A stretch of DNA of 64,000 bases from Arcuatula senhousia (taxonomy: Eukaryota; Mollusca; Bivalvia; Mytilida; Mytilidae). The position numbers were made by a program, and so were the translations under genes. Each line of letters starts with the position of its first letter. Position 1 is the stretch's first letter. Where the stretch lies: positions 1,233,001-1,297,000 of the forward strand of contig OZ020309.1 of NCBI GenBank assembly GCA_963971305.1, written 5' to 3'. Under the pieces are notes generated by a model that did no database searches, had not been told where the DNA came from, and saw only the letters and a list, made by a program, of their open reading frames with translations. This document shows positions 35,195 through 46,349 of this stretch, one piece after another.

Positions 35195-35239
35195 TAAAGT
35201 AACACCTATGTCCCGCTCTGCTTCGCAGGCGAGACAAAA
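34131..35239 (+). mobile_element. Family P element with five ~173 bp tandem units
   Basis: 5' end: ACAAGAGTTAACACTAAAGT, then ATGTCTCGCCTGCCGGCACC. 3' end: (GCC)n, then CTGCTTCGCAGGCGAGACAAAA with a CTGC-TTC-GCAG hairpin. The body has five near-identical units of 172-174 bp (ATCAAGGTCAAGGTCAAAAG at 34311, 34485 and onward). The units are far more alike than those of the minus-strand relative at 3965-5180, so this array was homogenised recently. No coding capacity. Confidence 0.7.
35140..35193. repeat. (GCC)n trinucleotide tract
   Basis: About 15 GCC repeats close to the 3' end of the family P element, directly before its terminal hairpin. The minus-strand Gly-run ORF over it is an artefact. 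Confidence 0.9.
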
Positions 35240-35537
35240 ATGGAGTTTATTACCTTACTATGCTCAATTTAACCAGATAGAACTTTAAAAATTTAGCTAA
35301 GAAGCATCTATTGACTAATGTAAAACACCAAATGCATCGATTCTTCGTGCTGATTATTAAAGTGTTGTCCAGCATAAATATTTACTTTGGTAAACGGTTG
35401 TTCACATGCCCTTTACTAAGCACATTTCAGTAATGCTTTACAAACGCAAATTTAGCAATAAAATTGAAAACACGTCGAATGATATGATGCCAACCCTGGT
35501 GAGGAGAGTTTTTGTATTTAACGTTTCTGATTTAGAA

Positions 35538-38500
35538 ACTAGAGGCTCCCAGGAGCCTGAATCGCTCACCTGATCTCTTATGCCAAAGTTTGAATAAATT
35601 TCACAAACTTTCAAGTATACAAAGTTGCAAAACAATCCTTTCAGTGGTTTCAGAGAAGATTTTTGGAAATCAGTTTAAATTAATAGAAAAAAACAGTTAA
35701 AGGGCAATAACTACTGTAAGGACCTTTTGATGCTGAACAAAAAAAATTTGCTTCCGATTTTTTTTTATCTCTTATACTTTTTGAGTTATAAGCCAAAAAC
35801 AATGGTTTGACCCCCCTGTTCTATTTTTAGCAACGGCGGCCATGTTGGTTGGTTGACATGTATATAATTCACAAACTTGGTAGAGGACATCCTAAAGATC
35901 ATATATACCAAGTATCAATGCAATCCCTTCAGTGGTTTAAGAGAAGAAGATTTTTGAAAATCAGTAAATTAATGAAAAAAAAAAACAGTTAAAGGGGAAT
36001 AACTCTTAAAATGCTGATCTGACAATTTAGACCCTGAAATCATTTTTGTAGATCTCAATGAGCTAAACAATTCTGAAATGCTAACTTTTCCTCTAGCTCT
36101 AACGGTTTTCAAGATATTGTCCAAAAACTGCAAAAATGGTCAATTTTGATGATAAAAGGGAAATAACTCCTGTAAGGAGTCGTTTCACAACTTCGACTCA
36201 ATGGAGAGATTCGTAGAGCTTTTGATCCTGAACAAGGTAAGTTGCTTCGGATTTTCTCTATCTCTTATACTTTTTGAGTTATGAGCCAAAAACAATGGTC
36301 TGACCCCCCTGTTCTATTTTTAGCAACGGCGGCCATGTTGGTTTGTCGACATGTATATAATTCACAAACTTGGTAGAGGACATCCTAAAGATCATGTATA
36401 CCAAGTATCAATGCAATCCCTTCAGTAGTTTTAGAAAAGAAGATTTTTGAAAAGCAGTGTAAATTCATGGAAAAAACAGTTAAAGGGGAATAACTCTTAA
36501 ACCGCTGATCTGACAATTTAGACCCTGAAATCTTTTTTGTAGATCTCAATGAGCTTAACAATTCTGCAATGCTAACTTTTCCTCTAGCTCTAACGTTTTT
36601 TAAGATATAGTCCAAAAACTGCAAAAATGGTCAATTTTGATGATTAAAGGGCATTAACTCCTATAAGGAGTCGTATCACAACTTCGACTCAATGGAGAGA
36701 TTCGTAGAGCTTTTGATGCTGAACAAGGAAGGTTGCTTCGGATTTTCTCTATCTTTTATACTCTTTGAGTTATAAGCCAAAAACAATGGTCTGACCCCCC
36801 TATTCTATTTTTAGCAACGGCGGCCATGTTGGTTGGTCGACATGTATATAATTCACAAACTTGGTAGAGGACATCCTAAAGATCATGTATACCAAGTATC
36901 AATGCAATCCCTTCAGTAGTTTTAGAGAAGAAGATTTTTGAAAAACAGTGTAAATTCATGGAAAAAACAATTAAAGGGGAATAACTCTTAAACGGCTGAT
37001 CTGACAATTTAGACCCTGAAATCATTTTTGAAGATCTCAATGAGCTCAACAATTCTGCAATGCTAACTTTTCTCTAGCTCTAACGGTTTTCAAGATATTG
37101 TCCAAAAACTGCAAAAATGGTCAAATTTGATGATTAAAGGGCAATAACTCCTATAAGGAGTCGTTTCACAACTTCGGCTCAATGGAGAGATTCGTAGAGC
37201 TTTCGATGCTGAACAAGGAAGGTTGCTTCGGATTTTCTCTATCTTTTATACTTTTTGAGTTATAAGCCAAAAACAATGGTCTGACCCCCTATTCTATTTT
37301 TAGCAACGGCGGCCATGTTGGTTGTTCGACGTGTATTTATTCACAAACTTGGTAGAGGACACCCTAAAGATCATGTATACCAAGTATCAATGCAATCCCT
37401 TCAGTGGTTTCAGAGAAGAAGATTTTTAAAAATCAGTTAAAATTCATGGAAAAAACAGTTAAAGGGGAATAACTCTTAAACGGCTGATCTGACAATTTAG
37501 ACCCTGTAATCATTTTTGAAGATCTCAATGAGCTCAACAATTCTGCAATGCTAACTTTTCTCTAGCTCTAACGGTTTTCAAGATATTGTCCAAAAACTGC
37601 AAAAATGGTCAAATTTGATGATTAAAGGGCAATAACTCCTATAAGGAGTCGTTTCACAACTTCGGCTCAATGGAGAGATTCGTAGAGCTTTCGATGCTGA
37701 ACAAGGAAGGTTGCTTCGGATTTTCTCTATCTTTTATACTTTTTGAGTTATAAGCCAAAAACAATGGTCTGACCCCCCTATTCTATTTTTAGCAACGGCG
37801 GCCATGTTGGTTGTTCGACGTGTATTTATTCACAAACTTGGTAGAAGACACCCTAAAGATCATGTATACCAAGTATCAATGCAATCCCTTCAGTGGTTTC
37901 AGAGAAGAAGATTTTTAAAAATAGGGCATGTAATGGGACATTAAATGATACCCCGCCACGTTATAATATCAAAAGTTCATAAAATTTGATTTCAAAGTGG
38001 CCTTTCTCGAAAACTATTTTTCATATCAAGCTGGAAATTGAACTTGACCTGTATTTTATTGTACTCAATAGCTGTACAAAATATCATTTGAATCCCATGA
38101 AGCGTTTTCAAGTTATTGGTCGGAAACTCAAAATTTCATGAAATTTGATTTTTCAAAGTGGCCTATCTCGAAAATTATTTATTGGATCATGCTGGAAATC
38201 AAACTTGACCTGTATTTTATTGTACTTAACAGCTGTGCAAAATATCATTCAAATCCTTTGACGCGTTTTCAAGTTATTGGTCGGAAACTCAAAATTTCAT
38301 GAAATTTGATTTTTCAAAGTGGCCTATCTCGAAAACTATTTTTTGGATCAAGCTGGAAATCGAACTTGACCTGTATTTTATTGTACTAAACAGCTGTGCA
38401 AAATATCATTCAAATCCTTTGACGCGTTTTCAAGTTATTGGTCGGAAACCTTCGGGGGACGGACAGACGGACGGACAGACAGACGGACGGACGGACAGAC

Positions 38501-39146
38501 ACCGAAAAAAACTGAGGGTATAACATAATACCCTGCCACTTCGTGTGGCGGGGTATAAAAATCAGTTAAAATTCATGGAAAAAACAGTTAAAGGGGAATA
38601 ACTCTTAAACGGCTGATCTGACAATTTAGACCCTGAAATCATTTTTGTAGATCTCAATGAGCTAAACAATTCTGCAATGCTAACTTTTCCTCTAGCTCTA
38701 ACGGTTTTCAAGATATTGTCCAAAAACTGCAAAAATGGTCAAATTTGATGATAAAAGGGCAATAACTCCTATAAGGAGTTGTTTCACAACTTCGACTCAA
38801 TGGAGAGATTCGTAGAGCTTTTGATGCTGAACAAGGTAGGTTGCTTCGGATTTTCTCTATCTCTTATACTTTTTGAGTTATAAGCCAAAAACAATGGTCT
38901 GACCCCCCTGTTCTATTTTTAGCAACGGCGGCCATCTTGATTGGTCCACATGTATATAATTCACAAACTTGGTAGAGGACATCCTAAAGATCATGTATAC
39001 CAAGTATCAATGCAATCCCTTCAGTGGTTTCAGAGAAGAAGATCTTTGAAGAAAAGTTAACGGACGACGGACGACGGACGACGGACGGACGACGGACGCT
39101 TAACGATGACAATAGCTCACATGACCCTTCGGGTCAGGTGAGCTAA
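35538..39146 (+). mobile_element. Helitron-like (HINE-type) element C with ~490 bp tandem units
   Basis: It starts ACTAGAGGCTCCCAGGAGCC, then GAATCGCTCACCTG. It ends (GACGGAC)n, a TGACCC-TTC-GGGTCA hairpin and CAGGTGAGCTAAAA. About six ~490 bp units carry AGCCAAAAACAATGGTCTGA (35791, 36284, 36775, 37265, 37753, 38883), GCAACGGCGGCCATGTTGG and AAGGGCAATAACTCCTATAA. The last spacing is 1,130 bp because a 634 bp element is inserted at 37923-38556. No coding capacity. Confidence 0.8.
37923..38556 (+). mobile_element. Nested 634 bp element with ATACCCCGCCAC inverted ends
   Basis: Insertion into a HINE unit, flanked by AAAAAT on both sides (37917-37922 and 38557-38562). The sister unit at 37430 shows the uninterrupted sequence. 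ATACCCCGCCAC near the left end (about 37948) pairs with GTGGCGGGGTAT at the right end. The body has three ~150 bp repeats (CAAAGTGGCCTATCTCGAAA, TTTCAAGTTATTGGTCGGAA), then (GGACAGAC)n and a terminal hairpin CCACTTCGTGTGG. It is non-autonomous and unclassified. Confidence 0.8.
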
Positions 39147-40100
39147 AAACAGTGTTATAATGTCACTACAAAACATAATGAAAACAAACAGTTTTGGTGT
39201 ACTATTAAATATAAATAATCATAAGAAGTTTATGACAGAAAGCAATGATTGGATGGTCAAGTACAAAATTCCTGATCAAGGTAACGTCGCGACAAATGCC
39301 AGTGTTTACATTTTATCATTAGTTTGAACTTTTAACCAAACGGGTTTTTTAACCAAATAAGTGGGTGTAGGTAATCATCGAGTTCGAGTCAGAGTAAGAG
39401 TTCGAGTTACGACTCGAGCTCGAGTTAGAGTTTGAGTTATTATTCGAGTTCGAGTTAAAACTTTCAGCTAACTCGAAACAGTGATTTTCATGGCAATAAT
39501 CGAGTTAGAGTTCGAGTTGTTTATTATTTTTTTTTTGCACACTTTCTTAATCATTAATATTTGCAAATCTGCTATATGTAACCAGCAATCTACTTTGAGA
39601 CACTGACTTAGTAAGGTACTGATTTATATTAATAATGCGGTAACAGATAAAAACCCGACTACAATGGAAATATATTTACATCAGATGTTTATTTTTCTTC
39701 TAAAACAAATTCAGACATCTATTAAAATGCTTCTGACGCAAAAATTTTAACACTGTGTTATGTAAGGGAGCAACCATTTGATTTTTTTGGGGGGGGGTCG
39801 GGGCGGGGGATGTGTTATGATGAATTTGAAATAAAAGGCAGGATGCAAAAAAATCAGGAATTTAAAAGGCTACACGGTGCACTGAATTGAAAAAGACAGG
39901 ATGGTGTTTCTGCCTGAAAAAGATTATGTTAAGTTTAGAATAAAAAAAATAAAAAATGCGCACAAAAGTTCTAGGAATTGATTTTTCAAAAATTAAAAGG
40001 CGGGACGAAGAAAATAGCTCCCACCTGAAAAATCTAATGGTCGTTCCCTTACCGTTCGATTGTTGTTATCTTCTACAAGAAACTTGATAGAAAACAAGTA
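39147..40100. other. Spacer with a GAGTT-hexamer tract
   Basis: About 39378-39510 holds degenerate (CGAGTT)n, e.g. CGAGTTCGAGTCAGAG and CGAGCTCGAGTTAGAG. The rest is AT-rich, with a GGGGGGGG run near 39790. No gene is supported. Confidence 0.55.
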
Positions 40101-40640
40101 AATCTATGAGCTATTGCTCACAAGTGATACGCCTGCTCCCAAAAAAATGCCTTGCGTTAAAAAGTATTCGGTGAAGTATAACAGAAGGTACACATAGGAT
40201 AAAGCTATATAAAAAACAGACATTTACGTCATACAGTTGCTTAGAAAAGTACGGAAGGACGAACGAAAGAACGGACGCCTGTACAAGGGTAAAACAGGAA
40301 ACCCCCTCTTCTTTGAAGCGATGCCTGCCTGACCTTGAAAGGGGAGGCACGTTACAACTCATCATAATAAAGCTGTGTACCAAATTTGAAATCAATTCCT
40401 TCAGCATTGTCCTATTTTGACCCTTAAAATGTCTAAGAGAGTACAAACGCGACTATCCTGAAAAGGGGGCACGGTATAACTCACGGACGTCGGGAGGACA
40501 GACAGACGGACAAGGTGATTGCAATATAGCCCCCTCTTTTACGAGTGGGGGTAAAGTATTTCCAGTAGGCAGTACCAAGTTTTTTATTATACTCCCGCTT
40601 GTAAATTGGGCGGGTACATATTTGCTTCTTGGTAGTCTTT
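40100..40640 (-). repeat. Bivalve-type dispersed repeat with (GGACAGAC) stretch
   Basis: It contains GAACGGACGCCTGTACAAGG, ACCTTGAAAGGGGAGGCACG repeated in variant form (GAAAAGGGGGCACGGTATAAC), GTACCAAATTTGAAATCAAT, GGACAGACAGACGGACAAGG and TACGAGTGGGGGTAAAGTAT. These features are shared in style with other tandem-repeat elements here. It is non-coding. Confidence 0.4.
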
Positions 40641-42131
40641 GTGACATTACGTAAATATGTACATTTATTGGTTTTTAATAATATCTAAACATATATTTAT
40701 AAATGAGTATGCTGCAAGGTGACAACCTTAAACAGTTAAACAGTTTAAAAGAAGCAGAGGTACCAATACTAGGGTTGCACAATATATTCGTTCCGGATTT
40801 GACTCGTCATTTAGACGAGGTCATCAGGGGTCACGGGGAGGAAAAACGACGTCATTCAACATGGGACAAAGGGAACGGCATTTTCTATCAATGATTCTTC
40901 TGTAATTATTCAACATATAGGGTAAAAATCATTTGCAACTGACAAATAAACCAACCATTAACATTTCCAACTAATAAAAAATCAATCTTTAACGGAAATA
41001 AAGAAATTACTTTCTTCGTCCATTAGCATGTTGGAACCAGTTTTTTTACCAGTTCCTCCTCTTTTGGCTAAATTAGTGACCAATCCCGCAAATGCGCAAT
41101 GCGTGTATGGGGTTAGACTTGTGTTACCTCCCCTGATTTTCCCGCATACGTCCAAATCTAGGAAAGTATTGCAGTTGAGGCCGGAAATGCCAGCCTAGTA
41201 TGGGGTATGTTCATGACATTCGGTTTTCTTATTTGAAATGATAATTTTTAGACACAAATATTAATCTTTCGAAGAAAATGATCAGTAAAACTAAAGTGAA
41301 CGAGTTAAATCAGGTTATTTGTTCTTCAAAACATATGTTTCATATCTGATTACGGGATCGGGACTTTGCAGTAATAATTTAAACAAACCTATTTTTACAA
41401 CAACAACAACAAGGCACGAAATTATTAAAAACTTACGTTTTCGTCTTCGTTTCTCTGTCAATCTTTTTATATAGATTATAACTATTTATACTGACAATCA
41501 ACTGCAATCAGAATCTATAAATAAGCAATCGTAAGCGTGTTATTGATCATCATTTCGTGTCGACAATTTGCATCGTGTGTTGAAGTTTTGAATTATCCCC
41601 CTTTGTCCATTTATAATTAGATTTCTAAAAATAGAATAACAAGGTTAGGAGATTTTTAAAATGTGTGCGGAATATTACATTTTAAAAACAGAATACATTT
41701 TGAAATATTAATATTAGTCATTGTTTAGGGAATAAATTATTTTAAACAAGCATTTTTTAATTAGAATAAAGGGGAAATAATTAGAAAACATCCGCAACAG
41801 ATGTATTATGGGTAAATGATAATTTTTAGAGACGCATCATCAAAATATTTGGGAAAAACATCTCAAATGCGTAAGTTTTGTGTTTTAATCATTGTCATTG
41901 TTTTGTGAAAAAGACTAAGCAAACGCATGCACATTCATTTTCCTGTCATATAAAGATTAATTAGGATGAATGCTGGTCAATTTTTGAGATTTCTGTCAGA
42001 TGTTGGAATCCTCTAGATTTAACCGTTTAAGTAGGGATAATTTTTTAGCCCAGCAACCACCTTATTTATTTTCATAATAAATTTTATTGGGTCATTGGCT
42101 CATTGATACCTATTATACAAAGTTTTATAAA
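40641..42131. other. AT-rich intergenic DNA
   Basis: No gene, RNA or structured repeat recognised. Short CAACAACAAC tract near 41400. Confidence 0.55.
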
Positions 42132-43022
42132 GGCCCTGTCACACTAAAACGTTTTAGTCAACGTGTGCCGACGTATTACAATATATTTTTAACACGCTGG
42201 TGTGCGCTGCTTCAGTCATGTCAGTTTGGTATAATTTATGAACACGCTACAAACACGTTAGTAAACGTCAGTGAACGTTGGTGAACGTCGAGTGCGTCGC
42301 AAAATTTTGAACATGCTTAAAATTTTCAACGTTTACCAACGTGTTAAAAATGAGTTATTCGAACGTTAGGCATAGTCAGAAGGACATTATACACACGCTG
42401 GTGTACGCTATGTGGTAGTTGTGCGCGCGTTGAAAATGCGTTTGATTAACGCTAAGCTAAATGGAAACGAACGTGCAACGTCTGTCTAGCCATAGAGCAG
42501 CGCATTTCTGACGTTCTCCGGACGTTCCTCTAACGCATTTTAACGTTCTTAGCGTTAGTCTAACGACCGAAAAACTTATTCAACGTGTTTGAAACGTGCA
42601 CAAAACGCACAGGACGTCAATGACTGTAACGAACGAGTAGCGCATCAACCTTCACCTTACCATCGATTTTCATACATTTCAAAATTATTCAGTCCCAAAG
42701 CAATGTATATTATGTTTTTTTCGGTATAAGTCATACGAACGTTACAGATGCGTTAAGCCATCGCCATGCATGCGCCCGGTCATCGTTATGTACGCTAGAC
42801 AAACGTTTAGGGTACGTCGTTACACGTTTAATAAGCGCTATAGGTAAGTTTTAAATAAGTTTCTCGTGCGTTGTAGGTAGTTAGTCTGACGTTAGCTAGA
42901 CGTTCGTTCACCGAGAAATTTTCACAATTTTTTACAGCAATAGCCGACGTGTGCAGACGTTTAAAGAAAAATGTTTGAACGTTCGGCACACGTTGTCTAA
43001 AACGTTATAATGTGACAGGGCC
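42132..43022. mobile_element. ACGT-rich TIR element (891 bp)
   Basis: Terminal inverted repeats begin GGCCCTGTCACACTAAAACG. About 40 bp match with a few changes at the right end (…CGTTATAATGTGACAGGGCC). ATAAA flanks both sides (42127-42131 and 43023-43027), a possible 5 bp target duplication. The interior is densely packed with ACGT/AACGTT tetramers and CpGs, unlike anything else in the window. There is no ORF, so it is a MITE. The superfamily is uncertain. Confidence 0.8.
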
Positions 43023-43889
43023 ATAAATTTCTTGTTATTATGTCATTGGTTTTACATTAAAACAAACCTAATGCTAAACCTATATGGAAAAGCCAGAGAA
43101 AGCCTTTTCCCGCCAAATTGTCAACGCTAATTAACTCGAAAACGAGTTGGGCAACCTATGAATTTTTGAGCTTTTTATTTACCTAAACCTTTGGTCTATT
43201 CATCAAATATATTAATTTAGATACCTTGTTGTTTTCAAACTGACCAGCGAACATCCTCAAACATACAATTTTTAACGGTATGAATAAATCACTTAGTCAT
43301 CCCGGTATAAAAAAATCGACCCCTACTCTTTAATACCCACAAGGGAGGAAAGCCGCCATCTTGGCAAGACTTCACCAGCCCACTCCCCTCAAAGTCATTT
43401 TTGATCTCTATTCTTTACTCTTTGTAAGTCAAGACATACTTTAGTGTTAACTCTTGTGTTTTCAAGTTATTTATGCCCTTCGTGCACTTTTTGGTTTCTT
43501 ATTACTATTCAAAGTTTACAGGTCATGTGAAATTTATAATCAGAGATTTTTCTCAATTGCTTAAACCAGTCTGAAAGTAAATGTCTTTCATTCCTTCTGA
43601 CCAGTTGAAAAAAAAGAATTGAAGCGTGTCATATAACCTCGTTCTGGTAACGATTCCTTTAGTAATGTCTGTGCTAAGTAAGAACTATTGCGATCTTCTA
43701 TTTATCCGGTATAACTGCGGCATTTCTCCGGTACATCTTAACATTGTTTTGCCTTTTCTTTGTACATAGTTTAAACATGATTGGAAAACAAGCTTAATAC
43801 TTTTATAAATCCCTCTCCAGTTTGTTGTTAGCGAGTGTGGCCTTTGTAAATGCCCCCCCCCCCCCCCCTTGAGCCTACTCTTTTCAAAC
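43023..43889. other. Spacer with family P end fragment and poly-C
   Basis: Near 43432 the phrase AGACATACTTTAGTGTTAACTCTTGT is a lone 5' terminus of family P (minus orientation). A run of about 17 C lies at 43852-43869. No gene seen. Confidence 0.5.
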
Positions 43890-44106
43890 TCTACAAAGAG
43901 GTCTTTTAACGAACACAGGGTATTGCTTTCCCCATACATGGGATAACCTTTTTCGCCGGACTAGCATCGTTTCTTGAGACCATCCTCGCAAATGGCGTCA
44001 AGAGCAAGTCAGGAAATCGGTTCATGAAATTTTCACCCCTGACGCGGATCGAATCACGAACCTTGGTGTTAGTAGCCCGACGCGTTAACCACTTCACCAC
44101 CGGCTC
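43890..44106 (-). mobile_element. tRNA-derived SINE (minus strand)
   Basis: On the minus strand it starts at 44106 with GAGCCGGTGGTGAAGTGGTT. It has an A-box-like TGGTGAAGTGG and a B-box-like GGTTCGTGATTCGATCC about 35 bases later. An unrelated body follows (CGATTTCCTGACTTGC, TGGTCTCAAGAAACGATGC). That is the layout of a tRNA-headed SINE. It does not fold into a convincing functional tRNA and no anticodon could be assigned. The 3' limit is approximate. Confidence 0.6.
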
Positions 44107-44450
44107 TTCTTTGTACATTTGAGATTGGTTAAACAAACGAACGGTATTGTTGCTTTTCTCAGTATTTTATGTTGCATTTAAATGAAGAAGTCCAAAATAA
44201 TTGACCCATGACCAACCTAGAGTAATACCATTAGAATCACTTGGCGTCCATCGTCGTCGTCTGTCGTCCTTGAATAATTTTGTTTAAAAGTCTCCTCTAA
44301 AAAACTACAGGACAAAATTTAATAAAACTTTTTATCATTGATCCTCATGGGACCTATTGATTTTGTCCGGTGCGTCTTTGCCTCCAGTTGTCTTTTCTTA
44401 CTGGACATTTTCGATGATTATCACAATTCGGAAGTTTTGTATTACAGGTA

Positions 44451-45290
44451 CAGTGGAAACTGACAAATCCGGCACCTGACTTTCCCGACCGACATTTTTA
44501 TTCGGTCCCATAAAATCCCTTTAACAAACTGTGCATTTTCACACTGATTAATCTGTCACCTGTCATTTCTGGAATCCGACACAAGATTGTAGTTCAAACA
44601 TCAATTAATCCTTTTTTTTTAATCTTTAGAATTCGGACATTGATTAATCCTGTTAATCCTTTTATGCAAATAACATGTGGTTTTCTTTGTTTACACAGTC
44701 CAACACATCAACAGTGAATTTTACACCCCATATCATTAGAGGTGAGAACAGATTCTTAGGAATAAAGTTAAGAAATTTATTGAAGATTTTCATTATTCAA
44801 ATTTTGGCTTGTATAAGTTGACAATAAGTTAAGTCTCAATTCTAGATTTTTTTTATTCTCCAATTGCACGTCCTTCACCAAAACCTGCTAGAAAGGATTT
44901 AAAATTGGAACAAAAATTGAAATTGATTGAAAATCCACAATTGACACACAAACAATTAAGTGAAAAATATGGAATATGAAGAACTACTGTATCAGACATA
45001 GTACAAACTCCATGATAAATATGACTGAAAAAGCAATTGTAAAGCAGCAAATTGTTGAACAAACACTATCTACCTTAAATTCATTCTTTAGTTAATGAGC
45101 ATTAAACACAAATATTGTAATATACATTATGTATCTTAATTCTATTGTTGAATTTTTTGTGAATGAATTGAAAATACCAAACACCATATGATTATGATGT
45201 GAGATATGTAACGCAGAGTCGAGTGGATGGACAATCCTAACACTTTATATCCCCAATGTCAGAAGTGACAGTGTGCCGGATTTATCAGAA
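44451..45290 (+). mobile_element. Degenerate pogo/Tigger-type DNA transposon
   Basis: Left end TA-CAGTGGAAACTGACAAATCC (44449 onward). A matching degenerate inverted end (GTGTGCCGGATTTATCAGA) lies near 45270-45290. Inside is a fragment of a CENP-B-type DNA-binding domain (44863-45015). It is absent from the equivalent flank of copy 1, so it was gained after the duplication, or lost there. Strongly decayed. Confidence 0.6.
44863..45015 (+). pseudogene. Transposase fragment, CENP-B/pogo N-terminal helix-turn-helix
   Basis: One frame reads PARKDLKLEQKLKLIE, NPQLTHKQLSEKYGI, stop, RTTVSDIVQTP, stop. The pattern (basic start, LxxKLKLIE, TxKQLSEKYGI, RTTVSDI) is that of the psq/CENP-B N-terminal DNA-binding domain found in Tigger/pogo transposases. 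A TGA interrupts it at Ile-Arg and two stops follow. The catalytic DDE domain is missing, so it cannot be functional. Confidence 0.7.
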
Positions 45291-45512
45291 TAGCATGACA
45301 TGAGTTGTTTTAGCTGTTCTGCTTTGAATATTCACAAAAATAATTCATTCAGGGTCTGAATCACCAAAAACAACTAATGTCATGCTAATCTGATTAATCC
45401 GACACACTGTCACTTCCGACATTGGAGATATAAAGTGTCAGGATTGTCCATCCACTCGACTCTCTGCGTTACATATCTCGGATCAGATTCATATGGTGTT
45501 TGGTATTTTCAA
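45167..45512. repeat. Inverted duplication of the gene 3' flank
   Basis: Left arm 45167-45320 is the reverse complement of right arm about 45362-45512, with ~40 bp between. Shared phrases include GAGATATGTAACGCAGAG, TCGAGTGGATGGACAATCCT and AAGTGACAGTGTG. The right arm corresponds to ordinary copy 1 flank (22897-22960), so the left arm is the inverted extra copy. Confidence 0.85.
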
Positions 45513-45849
45513 TATTTTGGGTAGGGCGCCTCTGATGAGTCTTGAATTTTGAATCTTTTAGTCAGTCGTAGCAAAATTTTTGCCTAGAACTTTGTTGCAA
45601 TTTTGATTTCAAGAAAAAGTTGTTCCAAACTTTTAACGTCATTTATAGGACAAGGATTGGTTTTGAATCGCGCACATTATATAATTGTAATTCTAGCACC
45701 AATTGTAAAGCAAAACAGCCAGCAGCAATCACTGGCCACATCCGGAAGGCTGCTGGTTCTTTTTAATTACAAAAGTAAGGTATTACCGGCTATCGTTAAT
45801 AGTGTATAATTTTTGATAAAGAGGACAAACTTCTATGCGTTAAAAGTCA

Positions 45850-46320
45850 TACATAGGCACTTTTTGGGATTGTCCTCAGTTTGTTAGTCTAAATAAAAAG
45901 CTACGCCTAGCACAGCATAATACGACCGTACTTTTTGGACTGTCCTCAGATTGCTAGTATTAAAACGTTATACATAGGCATTTTTTTTGGACTGTTCTCA
46001 GTTTGCTAGTATCAAAACGTCATACATAGGCATATTTTTGGACTGTCCTCAGTTTGCTAGTATAAAAACGTTATACATAGGCATTTATTTGGACTGTCCT
46101 CAGTTTGCTAGTATTAAAACGTCATACATAGGCATTTTTTTGGACTGTCCTCAGTTTGCTAGTATCAAAACGTCATACATAGGCATTTACTTGGACTGTC
46201 CTCAGTTTGCTAGTATTAAAACGTTATACATAGGCATTTATTTGGACTGTCCTCAGTTTGCTAGTATCAAAACGTCATACATAGACATTTTTTTGGGACT
46301 GTCCTCAGTTTACTAGTATT
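45850..46320. repeat. 51 bp minisatellite in 3' flank of copy 2
   Basis: About eight units of TTGGACTGTCCTCAGTTTGC, TAGTATCAAAACGTCATACA, TAGGCATTTT (period 51, e.g. GGACTGT at 45989 and 46040). Copy 1 has only one version of the GGACTGTCCTCA phrase (near 23222). Because 51 is a multiple of three, a 109-codon plus-strand ORF results, but it is not a gene. Confidence 0.9.
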
Positions 46321-46349
46321 AACCGTGGTTTATACATTTAAGTTGTGTC

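Noticed and set aside
35052..35237. ORF with a poly-Gly stretch
   Set aside because: Translation of the (GCC)n tract in a non-coding repeat element.
44030..44106. Functional tRNA gene
   Set aside because: A- and B-box-like sequences are present, but the acceptor and anticodon stems do not form convincingly and a SINE body follows.
45987..46316. 109-codon ORF with LDCPQFASIKTSYIGIF repeats
   Set aside because: Frame preserved only because the minisatellite period is 51 bp. Copy 1 has no such frame.
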